Positions 33,017 through 41,854 are shown, numbered from the stretch's first letter. The stretch is DNA of 64,000 nt from Pedomonas sp051304405 (GCF_051304405.1 NZ_JBPPGG010000002.1:310001-374000); one strand, 5' to 3'. Numbers and translations: made by a program. Notes: generated by a model not told the origin, from the sequence alone.

Positions 33017-33110
33017 TCCAGGTGCCCCCGAAGATGAATGACGGCGCGGATGATAGCCTTGGGGCGGCCGGGTCGGCCAGCATTCTTAAATTGCTGGCAG
33101 CAAGTTTGAC

Positions 33111-33563
33111 TCAGGCGCCCCGGCGGATTTCCGCGATGCCGAGGCGGGCCAGTTCGTCGGCGCGCTCGTTCTCCGGGTGGCCGGAGTGGCCCTTGATCCA
33201 GCGCCACTCGATCTTGTGCGGGCGGGCCGCCTCGGCCAGCGCCTGCCACAGCTCGGCGTTCTTGACCGGCTTCTTGTCCGCCGTCTTCCAGCCGTTGCGC
33301 TGCCAGTTGAACATCCACTTGGTAATGCCGTCGCGCACGTAGACGCTGTCCGTGGTCAGCACCACATGGCAGGGCCGCTTGAGCGCGCGCAGCGCCTCGA
33401 TGGCCGCCATCAGCTCCATGCGGTTGTTGGTGGTGTGGGGCTCGCCGCCGTGGATTTCCTTGACGTGCTCGCCCGCGCGCAGGATCGCGCCCCAGCCGCC
33501 CGGGCCCGGATTGCCGGAGCAGGCGCCATCGGTGAAGATTTCGACCGTCGCCCGCTCGCTCAT
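33111..33563 (-). CDS. rnhA: Ribonuclease HI
   Basis: A 150-residue enzyme that cuts RNA in RNA:DNA hybrids. The four catalytic acids are in FTDGACSGNPGPGGWGAIL, NRMELMAAIEALRAL, TDSVYVRDGITKWM, and near the end ENERADELARLG. The basic protrusion (NWQRNGWKTADKKPVKNAEL) and IEWRWIKGHSGHPENE are also present. The ATG at 33563 overlaps the thrB stop by four bases; the frame upstream belongs to an overlap with thrB and shows no similarity. Confidence 0.96.
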   Translation of the reverse strand: MSERATVEIFTDGACSGNPGPGGWGAILRAGEHVKEIHGGEPHTTNNRMELMAAIEALRALKRPCHVVLTTDSVYVRDGITKWMFNWQRNGWKTADKKPVKNAELWQALAEAARPHKIEWRWIKGHSGHPENERADELARLGIAEIRRGA

Positions 33564-34525
33564 GATGCCACCGCGAACAGGCGGGCGGCCTGCTCCCGGA
33601 AGAAGGTGAGTCGGCGGGCGTAGGCCAGCGGGTCCTTGCGGGTGACGATGGCATCGGCGGGGGTGTTCACCCAGTCGTAGGCGCGGGTGAGCAGGAAGCG
33701 CAGCGCCGCGCCCTGGCAGAGGAGGGGCAGGGCGGCGCGCTCGGCCCGCTCCAGCGGACGCACGCTCTCGTAGCCCGCGAGGAACGCGTCGGTCAGCGGC
33801 TGGTGATAGGTGTGGCCGTCGCTGCTGAAGCACCAGGCGTTGAGGCACACGGCCACGTCATAGGCCCAGGCGTCGTTTGCGGCGAAGTAGAAGTCGATGA
33901 GGCCGGTGACCGCCGCCCCGTGCACCAGCACGTTGTCCGGGAACAGGTCGGCATGGATGGGGCCGGAGGGCAGCCCCTGGGGCCAGGCCGCGCCGATTTC
34001 GGCGAGGGCGGTGTCGATGAGCCCGCGCAGGCCCGGCGCGATGCCGTCCGCCTCGGCGCGGATGCTGGAGGCCAGCCGCCGCCAGCCCTCGACCGACAGG
34101 TCATTGGGCCGGGTGAGGGGGAAGTCCGCCGCCGCCAGGTGCAGGCGCGCCAGCGCCGCGCCCACGTTGCGGCACTGCTCGGCCGTCGGCTCGGTCACCG
34201 AGACGCCGGAGAGAAACTCGATGAGGCAGGCGGGGCGGCCCGCCAGCCGGTGCAGGGTCTCGCCCGCCCGGTTGGGAATGGGGCGCGGCACCGGCAGGTG
34301 GCGGTCCGCCAGATGACCGGTGAGCCCCAGGAAGTAGGGGAGGTCCTCCACCCGCACCCGCTTCTCGTAGAGGGTGAGGATGAAGCGGCCCTGCTCGGTC
34401 TCGATCAGGTAGTTGCTGTTCTCGACGCCCTCGGCGATGCCCTTGGCGCTGAGTAGGCCGCCGATGTCGAAGTCCGCCAGAAACGCTTCCAGCGCCTCGG
34501 TCGATACATGGGTGTAGACTGCCAC
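33560..34525 (-). CDS. thrB: Homoserine kinase, APH-fold type
   Basis: A 321-residue kinase of the aminoglycoside-phosphotransferase fold, the form of ThrB used by many alphaproteobacteria for threonine synthesis. Hallmarks are the N-terminal VYTHVSTEALEAFLADFDIG, the GIAEGVENSNYLIETEQGRF nucleotide-binding strand pair, the catalytic loop SGPIHADLFPDNVLV, and LIDFYFAANDAWAYDVAVCL. The GTG at 34525 follows a purine-rich GGAAGCGAGGGGGG tract. rnhA overlaps its end, a gene pair that recurs in this class. Confidence 0.92.
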   Translation of the reverse strand: MAVYTHVSTEALEAFLADFDIGGLLSAKGIAEGVENSNYLIETEQGRFILTLYEKRVRVEDLPYFLGLTGHLADRHLPVPRPIPNRAGETLHRLAGRPACLIEFLSGVSVTEPTAEQCRNVGAALARLHLAAADFPLTRPNDLSVEGWRRLASSIRAEADGIAPGLRGLIDTALAEIGAAWPQGLPSGPIHADLFPDNVLVHGAAVTGLIDFYFAANDAWAYDVAVCLNAWCFSSDGHTYHQPLTDAFLAGYESVRPLERAERAALPLLCQGAALRFLLTRAYDWVNTPADAIVTRKDPLAYARRLTFFREQAARLFAVAS

Positions 34526-34572
34526 GCGGCCCCCCTCGCTTCCTTCCTTCGGTCGTCGACAAGTATCCGGTA

Positions 34573-35514
34573 TCAGGCGGTCAAGGCGCGCGGCAGCTTG
34601 AACTCGATATCCTCGGTGGTGGTGGTGACGTGCTCGATGGCGAGCGTGAACCGCGTGCCGAGCGCACCGATCACTTCCTCCACCAGCACCTCGGGCGCGG
34701 ACGCCCCGGCGGTGATGCCGACGCAGGCGACACCCTCGAACCACGACCAGTCGATATCGCCCGCCCGCTGAACGAGCCGGGCCCGCGCGCCGCAGCGCTC
34801 CGCCACTTCCACCAGCCGGAGCGAGTTGGAGGAGTTGGGCGCGCCGATGACCAGCACCAGCTGGGCACGGTCGGCAATGGCCTTCACCGCATCCTGCCGG
34901 TTGGTGGTGGCGTAGCAGATGTCCTCCTTCTTCGGGCCTTCGAGCGCGGGGAAGCGCTCCTGAAGAATGGAGACGATCTCGGCCGTGTCGTCCACCGACA
35001 GGGTGGTCTGGGTGATGTAGGCGAGGTTTTCCGGGTTCTCGACCTCGATGGTGCGGGCGTCCTCGGCGGTCTCGATGAGCGAGATGGCGCCTTCCTCCAG
35101 CTGCCCCATGGTGCCGATCACCTCCGGGTGGCCGGCGTGGCCGATCATCAGGATGTGCCGCCCCTGCGCCGAATGGCGCTCCGCCTCCCGGTGCACCTTG
35201 CTCACCAGCGGGCAGGTGGCGTCCACATAGAGCATCCGGCGGCGCTCCGCCTCGGCCGGAACCGACTTGGGCACGCCGTGGGCGGAGAAGATCACCGGCA
35301 CACCTTCCGGCACCTCGTCCAGCTCGTCGACGAACACCGCGCCCTTGGCCTGGAGCGTCTCCACGACGAAGCGGTTGTGCACGATTTCGTGCCGGACATA
35401 AACCGGAGCGCCGAACCGCTCGATGGCCAGCTCGACGATCTTGATGGCGCGATCCACACCCGCGCAGAACCCGCGCGGATTGGCGACCAGTACGGAAAGG
35501 GAAGGCAGGGTCAT
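34573..35514 (-). CDS. ispH: 4-hydroxy-3-methylbut-2-enyl diphosphate reductase
   Basis: IspH makes isopentenyl and dimethylallyl diphosphate, the last step of the MEP pathway whose early enzyme dxr also lies in this window. The 313-residue protein carries the three iron-sulfur cysteines in VANPRGFCAGVDRAI, DATCPLVSKVHREAERH and KKEDICYATTNRQDAV, and the substrate loop GAPNSSNSLRLVEVAE. I chose the ATG at 35514, which starts the family-typical strand SLSVLVANPRGFC; an in-frame TTG at 35544 would add ten residues. Confidence 0.95.
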   Translation of the reverse strand: MTLPSLSVLVANPRGFCAGVDRAIKIVELAIERFGAPVYVRHEIVHNRFVVETLQAKGAVFVDELDEVPEGVPVIFSAHGVPKSVPAEAERRRMLYVDATCPLVSKVHREAERHSAQGRHILMIGHAGHPEVIGTMGQLEEGAISLIETAEDARTIEVENPENLAYITQTTLSVDDTAEIVSILQERFPALEGPKKEDICYATTNRQDAVKAIADRAQLVLVIGAPNSSNSLRLVEVAERCGARARLVQRAGDIDWSWFEGVACVGITAGASAPEVLVEEVIGALGTRFTLAIEHVTTTTEDIEFKLPRALTA

Positions 35515-35681
35515 GGGCCGGTCTATAGCCGGATTGGCCGCCAAAACAAACGCCGGAATTGTCTCAGGCGGCGGTTCCCGCCGGCCGGCTGCGTCATTTC
35601 ATTGCCGGTTGGCGGTGGGTGCTAGGGGCGATCGTTGCTCGAATAAAGATACATCATTACGTCAACTGATCATTTACCTTT

Positions 35682-35695
35682 TTGATCTAGGTCAA
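35682..35695. promoter_or_regulatory. FNR/FixK-type binding site
   Basis: TTGATCTAGGTCAA is a 14-bp dyad matching the FNR/FixK/Dnr consensus TTGA-N6-TCAA, with the strongly preferred T and G at the fifth position of each half. It is centred about 95 bp before the TonB-domain gene start, leaving room for a class II promoter with transcription starting near 35730. It is about 170 bp from the divergent ispH. Confidence 0.7.
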
Positions 35696-35783
35696 GAATG
35701 GTGATCGGGGCGTTACGCGCAACTAACGATGCCGTCCGCAACCGTTTTGAGTCACCGAGGATCGAGAAAGGCAGAAGAAGAAG

Positions 35784-36143
35784 ATGTTCGGGAAGTTTGC
35801 TCGCACGATGGCTCTCGCGGCGACTGCCGCAGCGGCCGTAACCGGCGCCGTCTCTCCGGCCCACGCGCAGGACGCGGCCTGGCAGAAGAAGGTTGCCCAG
35901 CTGATCGCTGACAACTTCAGCTATCCCCGCTCGGCGCAGGTGCGCGGCGAGGAAGGCACGGCCAAGGTCAAGGTGACGATGGATGCGAGCGGCCGAATCA
36001 CCGGCGTCGAGCTGGTGGAGGCCACCTCCTCGGATATTCTCAACCGCGAGGCCGAGAAGATCATGACCAAGATCGGCAGCTTCCCGCCGCCGCCGGCCGG
36101 CGTGACCAGCCTGGTGGTGCCGATCAGCTGGAAGCTCAGCTAA
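35784..36143 (+). CDS. Periplasmic TonB C-terminal domain protein
   Basis: A 119-residue protein with a signal peptide (ALAATAAAAVTGAVSPAHAQ, cleavage after AHA) and one TonB C-terminal domain: NFSYPRSAQVRGEEGTAKVK, MDASGRITGVELVEATSSDI, LNREAEKIMTKIGSFPPPP and LVVPISWKLS. It lacks the membrane anchor and the proline-rich spacer of true TonB, so it cannot span the envelope. It may be a stand-alone periplasmic adaptor. The upstream FNR-type box suggests oxygen-dependent expression. Confidence 0.82.
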   Translation: MFGKFARTMALAATAAAAVTGAVSPAHAQDAAWQKKVAQLIADNFSYPRSAQVRGEEGTAKVKVTMDASGRITGVELVEATSSDILNREAEKIMTKIGSFPPPPAGVTSLVVPISWKLS

Positions 36144-36174
36144 TCTCCGCATCGGCCCGGGGGCCGAAGGTTTC

Positions 36175-36209
36175 GCGAGCCGTTCGACGCAAGGCGTCGA
36201 GCGGCTCGC
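36175..36209 (+). terminator. Strong hairpin after the TonB-domain gene
   Basis: GCGAGCCGTTCGACGC pairs with GCGTCGAGCGGCTCGC over 16 bp, with one G-U pair and a three-base loop. No real T-run follows (TTGCGTCTGG), so it may be a pause, an RNA stabiliser or a weak terminator. Confidence 0.55.
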
Positions 36210-36270
36210 TTGCGTCTGGAGCGAAGCCTGCCTACTGTGCGGGCCGCAATTGTCGGCGGGAGAGGTATGC

Positions 36271-36963
36271 ATGGCCACTGGAATGATGCCAGCCAAGGGA
36301 ATTGACGCTCTGACGAACCTGCGCCGTCTGGCGGGCAGGGGCGGTTTCTGGGGCAAGGCTGGCCTCGTGGCGGTGACGGCCTCGGCGCTGCTGGCCGGGT
36401 GCGCGAGCAACCCGCTGGAGGTGCGGCGCACCCTGTGCCCGGCAACCGCCGTGCCCCAGCACGCGGGCTCGCTCACCTTCTTCTCGCCGCCCTCCAGCCG
36501 CACGGCGGACGCGGTGGTGGCGAGCGCCACCATCTTCGGCCTGGAAAACCACTGCGTGGAAAGCGCGCCCAGGGTGACGAACAACCTGCGCTTCACCATC
36601 GGCGCGCAGCGTCCCAATGCGGCGGCGGCCCAGACCATCACCGTGCCCTACTTCGTGGCGGTGGTGAAGGAGGGCAATCAGATCGTCTCCAAGCAGGTCT
36701 ACGAGGCCACGCTCACCTTCGAGCCGGGCAGTGTGCGCACCGAGGCGGTGCAGACCGTGCAGGCGGCGATCGACCGGGCCGAAGCACTCAAGCTGGCCGG
36801 GCCCGACCACGATCAGGACAAAAAGAAGAAGAAGCGCAAGCGCGGCGAGCCGGTGCAGCCGGAGGACCTGTTCTTCGACGCCAAGCCCAAGGCCAGCGGC
36901 TTTGAAATTCTGGTGGGCTTCCAGCTCACCGATGCGCAGGTTTACTACAACATCGCCCACTAG
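36271..36963 (+). CDS. Hypothetical lipoprotein
   Basis: A 230-residue protein of unknown function. After a charged N-terminus is a hydrophobic segment ending in the lipobox LLAGC (GLVAVTASALLAGCAS), so it is likely a lipoprotein. The mature part is mostly predicted beta strand (LRFTIGAQRPNAAAAQTITV, PYFVAVVKEGNQIVSKQVYE, ATLTFEPGS). A lysine/arginine cluster DKKKKKRKRGEP occurs near residue 185. The start at 36271 has GGGAGAGG upstream; an in-frame TTG at 36250 is less likely. No family was recognised. Confidence 0.75.
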   Translation: MATGMMPAKGIDALTNLRRLAGRGGFWGKAGLVAVTASALLAGCASNPLEVRRTLCPATAVPQHAGSLTFFSPPSSRTADAVVASATIFGLENHCVESAPRVTNNLRFTIGAQRPNAAAAQTITVPYFVAVVKEGNQIVSKQVYEATLTFEPGSVRTEAVQTVQAAIDRAEALKLAGPDHDQDKKKKKRKRGEPVQPEDLFFDAKPKASGFEILVGFQLTDAQVYYNIAH

Positions 36964-37049
36964 CACCGTGAATCGCGCAGGCTTCATCTGACAAACAGTT
37001 GACTTGGCGTGCGCGACTCATAGGGTGTGCGGGCTGCGGAGCAATCCGA

Positions 37050-37269
37050 CACCAGCGCGGGAGAGGCCGGCGGGCACCACCGTCCGGCGCCGAAGGAGCA
37101 ACCGCCCCGGAATCTCTCAGGCAAAAGAACCGCGCCGGTGAACAGCACTCTGGAAAGCATTCGCGGGGGCGTCCCTTCCCGAGGGACCCTTGCGAATCAC
37201 CGAAGGGGTAAGCGGCTGCCGGTCCAACGGCGGCTCGCGAAAGCTCTCAGGTTCCGTGACAGAGGGGGC
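37050..37269 (+). ncRNA. Tandem glycine riboswitch (gcvT RNA)
   Basis: Two adjacent aptamers are visible. The first runs about 37053-37139 with GCGGGAGAGGCC, CGCCGAAGGAGCAA, CCCCGGAATCTCTCAGGCA and AAAGAACCGCGC. The second runs about 37146-37269 with CTGGAAAGC, CACCGAAGGGGTAAGC and AAAGCTCTCAGGTTCCGTGAC. The paired cores CGAAGG and CTCTCAGG are diagnostic. Glycine binding should control the gcvTHP operon directly downstream. Confidence 0.95.
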
Positions 37270-37308
37270 AAACTCGTCCGACAAGGGACGGCTTTTGTCA
37301 CGGAGAAG
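37253..37308 (+). promoter_or_regulatory. gcvT: Riboswitch expression platform masking the gcvT ribosome binding site
   Basis: TCCGTGACA at 37253-37261, part of the end of aptamer 2, is fully complementary to TGTCACGGA at 37296-37304. The latter contains the first bases of the gcvT Shine-Dalgarno GGAGAAG (37302-37308). Without glycine this 9-bp stem would hide the site; when the aptamer closes, TCCGTGACA is taken up and the site is free. This is read from complementarity; the switch direction is inferred from other gcv riboswitches. Confidence 0.75.
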
Positions 37309-37313
37309 ACCCT

Positions 37314-38447
37314 ATGGCCGACGCGCCCGCAGAAAACCTCGCCCGCACGCCGCTCTATGACCTTCATGTGTCGCTGGGCGCCCGCATGGTGCCGTTCGCC
37401 GGCTACGCCATGCCGGTGCAGTACCCGACCGGCATCATGGCCGAGCACCGCTGGACCCGCGACAGCGCGGGGCTGTTCGACGTCTCCCACATGGGGCAGG
37501 TGCTGCTGAGCGGCGACAACGCGGACGCCGCGCTCGAGACCCTCGTACCGGGCGAGATCCGCGCCCTGCAACCGGGCCGGATGCGCTACTCGCTGCTGCT
37601 GAACGAGACGGGCGGCACGCTTGATGATCTGATGATCACCCGCCGGGAGCAGGACCTCTATGTGGTCGTCAACGGCGCGTGCAAGCACGACGACATCGCC
37701 CACATGCGCCGCCACCTGGAGCCGAAGGGCGTGACGGTGACCTACCGGGACGACCTGGCGCTGCTGGCGCTCCAGGGCCCGAAGGCGGTGGAGGCCCTGT
37801 CGCGCCTGGTGCCGGGCGTCGTCAACCTGACCTTCATGACCGCCGGCCGGTTCAACTGGGAGGGGACTCCGCTGTGGGTGTCCCGCTCCGGCTACACCGG
37901 CGAGGACGGCTTCGAGATTTCGCTGCCCGCAAGCATTGCAACCGATTTCGCCCGCGCGCTGCTGGACCAGCCGGAGGTGAAGCCCATCGGCCTTGGCGCG
38001 CGCGACTCCCTGCGGCTGGAGGCGGGCCTGCCGCTCTACGGCCATGACCTTTCCACCGAGATCACGCCGGTCGAGGCCGGCCTCGGTTTCGCCATTTCCA
38101 AGCGGCGCAAGATCGAGGGCGGCTTCCTCGGCGCGGAGGTGGTGCTGAACCAGATCCTGAACGGCACCGCCCGCAAGCGCGTCGGGCTGAAGCTGGAGGG
38201 CCGCCAGCCCGCCCGCGAGGGCGCGAACGTGCTGGCCGGGGACGGCCAGGTCATCGGCGTTGTCACCAGCGGCGGCTTCGGGCCGACGGTGGACGCGCCG
38301 ATCGCCATGGCGTTTGTCGATGCCGCCCATGCCGCCGACGGCACCCGGCTTCTCATCGATGTGCGCGGCCGCCAGCTGCCGGCGACCGTGGTGCCGATGC
38401 CGTTCGTGCCGCATCGTTACGTTCGTTTTTCCAGCCAACAGGCGTAA
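37314..38447 (+). CDS. gcvT: Glycine cleavage system aminomethyltransferase (T protein)
   Basis: A 377-residue protein that takes the aminomethyl group from lipoyl-H protein and hands it to tetrahydrofolate, releasing ammonia. Features are TPLYDLHVSLGARMVPFAGY, TRDSAGLFDVSHMGQVLLSG, the folate-binding GYTGEDGFEISLP, and LGARDSLRLEAGLPLYGHDL. Length is normal. GGAGAAG is its ribosome binding site, controlled by the riboswitch. It is first in the gcvT-H-PA-PB operon. Confidence 0.96.
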   Translation: MADAPAENLARTPLYDLHVSLGARMVPFAGYAMPVQYPTGIMAEHRWTRDSAGLFDVSHMGQVLLSGDNADAALETLVPGEIRALQPGRMRYSLLLNETGGTLDDLMITRREQDLYVVVNGACKHDDIAHMRRHLEPKGVTVTYRDDLALLALQGPKAVEALSRLVPGVVNLTFMTAGRFNWEGTPLWVSRSGYTGEDGFEISLPASIATDFARALLDQPEVKPIGLGARDSLRLEAGLPLYGHDLSTEITPVEAGLGFAISKRRKIEGGFLGAEVVLNQILNGTARKRVGLKLEGRQPAREGANVLAGDGQVIGVVTSGGFGPTVDAPIAMAFVDAAHAADGTRLLIDVRGRQLPATVVPMPFVPHRYVRFSSQQA

Positions 38448-38467
38448 GGCCAAAAGGGGTAAGGTTC

Positions 38468-38842
38468 ATGACCGTCTATTTCACCAAGGATCATGAGTGG
38501 GTGCGGGTCGAGGGCGACACCGGCACCGTGGGCATCACCGACTACGCGCAGGGCCAGCTGGGCGACGTGGTGTATGTGGAGCTGCCGGAGATCGGCCGCA
38601 CCGTCTCCCAGGGCGATGAACTCGCCGTGGTGGAGTCGGTGAAGGCGGCTTCGGAAGTCTATGCGCCGGTCTCGGGCGAGGTGGTCGAGGTGAACGATGC
38701 CCTCAACGGCGAGCCGGGCCTCGTGAACTCCGGCGCCGAGGGCGAGGGCTGGTTTGCCCGCGTCCGCCTGTCCGACGCTGCCGAACTGGACGCGCTCATG
38801 ACCGAGGCGGCCTACAAGGACTACGTGGCGAGCCTCGCCTAA
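38468..38842 (+). CDS. gcvH: Glycine cleavage system H protein
   Basis: A 124-residue lipoyl carrier. The lipoylated lysine is at about residue 59 in VVESVKAASEVYAPVSG. The N-terminus YFTKDHEWVRVEGDTGTVGI and the helix DAAELDALMTEAAYKDYV are typical. It shuttles the aminomethyl intermediate between P and T proteins. It follows gcvT by 20 bases in the same operon. Confidence 0.96.
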   Translation: MTVYFTKDHEWVRVEGDTGTVGITDYAQGQLGDVVYVELPEIGRTVSQGDELAVVESVKAASEVYAPVSGEVVEVNDALNGEPGLVNSGAEGEGWFARVRLSDAAELDALMTEAAYKDYVASLA

Positions 38843-38864
38843 CTTCTGTTCTCGAGGAACCGGG

Positions 38865-40235
38865 ATGCGTTACCTGCCCCACATGGATGCCGACCGCCAG
38901 GCAATGCTGGCGGAGATCGGCGTCAAGCACATCGACGAACTGTTCCGGGATGTGCCCGCGTCGGCCCTGCTGAAGGAGCCCGTCAAGACGCTGCCCAACC
39001 ACGCCAGCGAGCTTGAGGTCGAGCGCACGCTCTCGCGTATGGCCGGCCGCAACACGGCGGCAAGCCAGGTGCCGTTCTTCATCGGCTGCGGCGCGTACAA
39101 GCACCATGTGCCGGCAAGCGTGGACCACCTGATCCAGCGCGGCGAGTTCCTGACCAGCTACACGCCGTACCAGCCGGAAATCGCGCAGGGCACGCTCCAG
39201 TATCTGTTCGAGTTCCAGACCCAGGTGGCGCGGCTGACCGGCATGGAGGTGGCCAACGCCTCCATGTACGACGGCTCGACCGCCACCACCGAGGCCATCT
39301 TCATGGCCCGCCGCATCACCCGCCGGAAAAAGGCGCTGATCTCGGCGGGCGTCCACCCGCACTACGTGGACGTGGCCAGGGCGCTGGCCAAGGTGACGGG
39401 CGACGAGCTGGTCGTCGGCACGCCTGCGCTCACCGAGGGCAAGCCTGGCGGCGACTACGAGCAGCTGCTCGCCCGGATCGACAAGGAGACCTCCTGCGTC
39501 GTCGTGCAGAACCCGAACCTGTTCGGCCACGTGGCGGACCTCTCCGAACTGGCGGAGGCCTGCCACGCCAACGGCGCGCTGCTGGTGGTGGTGGTGACGG
39601 AAGTCGTCTCGCTCGGCCTCATGAAGTCGCCGGGCGAGATGGGCGCGGACATCGTGGTGGGTGAGGGCCAGTCCATCGGCAACGGCCTCAACTTCGGCGG
39701 TCCGTACCTGGGCCTGTTCGCCTGCCGCGAGAAGTTCGTGCGCCAGATGCCGGGCCGCCTGTGCGGCGAGACCGTCGATGCGGACGGCCGCCGGGGCTAT
39801 GTGCTGACGCTCTCCACCCGCGAGCAGCACATCCGCCGCGAGAAGGCGACCTCCAACATCTGCACCAACTCGGGGCTGTGCGCGCTGGCGTTCACCATTC
39901 ACCTGAGCCTGCTCGGCGAAGCCGGCCTGCGGAGGCTCGCCGAATTCAACCACGCCCGCGCGGTGCAGACCGCCGAGCGGCTGGCGAAGGTGCCGGGCGT
40001 CACCGTGGTGAACGACACCTTCTTCAACGAATTCACCATCCGCCTGAGCAAGCCCTCCCGCGACGTGGTGCGCGAGCTGGGCAACCGGGGCATCCTGGCG
40101 GGCGTGGCGCTGAGCCGCCTCTACCCGACCGAGACGGCCCTGCACGACGGCGTCGTGCTGGCCGTGACCGAAACCGTTACCGAATCCGACATCGAGGCCC
40201 TGGCCAAGGGTCTTGAGGAGGTGCTGTCATGCTGA
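38865..40235 (+). CDS. gcvPA: Glycine dehydrogenase (decarboxylating) subunit 1
   Basis: A 456-residue protein, the N-terminal half of the split P protein. It begins MRYLPHMDADRQAMLAEIG, then IDELFRDVPASALLKEP, with FIGCGAYKHHVPASVDHL and FLTSYTPYQPEIAQGTLQYL. The C-terminal part has REQHIRREKATSNICTNSGL. It has no PLP lysine of its own and works as a dimer with subunit 2. Its stop overlaps the gcvPB start by seven bases. Confidence 0.95.
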   Translation: MRYLPHMDADRQAMLAEIGVKHIDELFRDVPASALLKEPVKTLPNHASELEVERTLSRMAGRNTAASQVPFFIGCGAYKHHVPASVDHLIQRGEFLTSYTPYQPEIAQGTLQYLFEFQTQVARLTGMEVANASMYDGSTATTEAIFMARRITRRKKALISAGVHPHYVDVARALAKVTGDELVVGTPALTEGKPGGDYEQLLARIDKETSCVVVQNPNLFGHVADLSELAEACHANGALLVVVVTEVVSLGLMKSPGEMGADIVVGEGQSIGNGLNFGGPYLGLFACREKFVRQMPGRLCGETVDADGRRGYVLTLSTREQHIRREKATSNICTNSGLCALAFTIHLSLLGEAGLRRLAEFNHARAVQTAERLAKVPGVTVVNDTFFNEFTIRLSKPSRDVVRELGNRGILAGVALSRLYPTETALHDGVVLAVTETVTESDIEALAKGLEEVLSC

Positions 40236-41791
40236 ACCGCCAGGGACGTCCCACGGGCGCCGGCGACGCCGCGTCGGGTGAAGGCTTTGCCACCTTCACC
40301 GGCCACAAGGGCCTCGACCTCAACGAACCGCTGATCTTCGAGATCGGCCGCATCGACCGCACCGGCGTCGATGTGCCGGAGGCGCCGAAGGTGGCCTCGC
40401 GCCTCGGCGGGCTGGAGCGCAAGGCGGCCATCGGCCTGCCGGGCCTCTCCGAGCCGGAGGCAGTGCGTCACTACACCCGCCTCAGCCGCAAGAACTACGC
40501 CATCGACATGGGCCTGTTCCCGCTGGGTTCCTGCACCATGAAGCACAACCCGCGCCTCAACGAGAAGATGGCGCGGCTGCCGGGCTTTGCGGACATTCAC
40601 CCGCTCCAGCCGCAGGACACGGTGCAGGGTGCGCTGGAGCTGATCGATACGGTCGCCCACTGGCTGCTGGAGCTGACCGGCATGGCGGGCGTTGCCATGT
40701 CGCCCAAGGCGGGCGCCCACGGCGAGCTGTGCGGCCTGCTCACCATCCGCGCCGCGCTCGAAGCCCGGGGCGATGTCCGCCAGGTGGTGCTGGTGCCGGA
40801 ATCGGCCCACGGCACCAACCCGGCGACGGCGGCCTTCTGCGGCTATCGCGTCGAGGAGATTCCGGCGGGCCCCAACGGCCGGGTGGATCTGGAGGCGCTG
40901 AAGGCGCGGCTGGGCCCGGATGTGGCGGCGATCATGCTGACCAATCCGAACACCTGCGGCCTGTTCGAGCCGGACATCATCAAGATCGCCGAGGCCGTGC
41001 ACGCGGCCGGCGCGTTCTTCTACTGCGACGGCGCGAACTTCAACGCCATCATGGGCAAGGTGCGCCCGGGTGACCTGGGCATCGACGCCATGCACATCAA
41101 CCTGCACAAGACCTTCTCCACGCCGCACGGCGGCGGCGGTCCTGGTGCGGGTCCGGTGGTGTTCTCCGAGGCGCTGGCCCCGTTCGCACCGCTGCCGTAT
41201 GTCCGCAAGACGGCGGAGCGGTTCGAGCTGGTGGAGCACCTGGGCGAGGGCGGCGACAGGAGCTTCGGCCGCATGGTCGCCTTCCACGGCCAGATGGGCA
41301 TGTTCGTGCGCGCGGCCAGCTACATGCTGAGCCACGGCGCGGACGGCCTGCGTCAGGCCGCCGAGGATGCGGTGCTCAATGCCAACTACATCATGGCCCG
41401 GCTGAAGGATGTGATGACCCCGGCGTTCGAGGGTCCGTGCATGCATGAGGCCCTGTTCGACGACCGCTTCCTCAAGGACACGGGCGTGACCACCCTCGAC
41501 TTCGCCAAGGCGATGATCGACGAGGGTTACCACCCCATGACCATGTACTTCCCGCTGGTGGTCCACGGCGCCATGCTGATCGAGCCGACGGAAACCGAAA
41601 GCCGCGCCGCGCTCGACGAGTTCATTGGTGCGCTGCGCGCGCTGGCGGAAGCGGCGAAGAACGGTGACAAGGAGCGCTTCACGGCCGCGCCGCACTTCGC
41701 GCCGGTCAAGCGGCTCGACGAAACCCGCGCCGCCCGCCAGCCGGTGCTGACGTACAAGGCTCCGGCAGAGGTGAAAGCCGCCGCGGAGTAG
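40229..41791 (+). CDS. gcvPB: Glycine dehydrogenase (decarboxylating) subunit 2
   Basis: A 520-residue PLP-carrying half of the split P protein, which decarboxylates glycine. The PLP lysine is at about residue 294 in HINLHKTFSTPHGGGGPG. Other signatures are YAIDMGLFPLGSCTMKHNPR, SPKAGAHGELCGLLTIRAAL and ESAHGTNPATAAFCGY. Start and end of the coding region are clear; ATGCTGA overlaps gcvPA. The operon ends here with a hairpin copy and a terminator. Confidence 0.96.
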   Translation: MLNRQGRPTGAGDAASGEGFATFTGHKGLDLNEPLIFEIGRIDRTGVDVPEAPKVASRLGGLERKAAIGLPGLSEPEAVRHYTRLSRKNYAIDMGLFPLGSCTMKHNPRLNEKMARLPGFADIHPLQPQDTVQGALELIDTVAHWLLELTGMAGVAMSPKAGAHGELCGLLTIRAALEARGDVRQVVLVPESAHGTNPATAAFCGYRVEEIPAGPNGRVDLEALKARLGPDVAAIMLTNPNTCGLFEPDIIKIAEAVHAAGAFFYCDGANFNAIMGKVRPGDLGIDAMHINLHKTFSTPHGGGGPGAGPVVFSEALAPFAPLPYVRKTAERFELVEHLGEGGDRSFGRMVAFHGQMGMFVRAASYMLSHGADGLRQAAEDAVLNANYIMARLKDVMTPAFEGPCMHEALFDDRFLKDTGVTTLDFAKAMIDEGYHPMTMYFPLVVHGAMLIEPTETESRAALDEFIGALRALAEAAKNGDKERFTAAPHFAPVKRLDETRAARQPVLTYKAPAEVKAAAE

Positions 41792-41811
41792 GGCTTTCCG
41801 GGAGAGTTTCC

Positions 41812-41837
41812 TGCAGGAGGGGCTTGCCCCTCCTGCA
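41812..41837 (+). repeat. Variable-stem intergenic hairpin, copy G (after gcvPB)
   Basis: TGCAGGAGGGGC pairs perfectly with GCCCCTCCTGCA. It lies 20 bases after the gcvPB stop and is followed by CCTCCCGTTCGCTTGCA and the terminator. Confidence 0.82.
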
Positions 41838-41854
41838 CCTCCCGTTCGCTTGCA

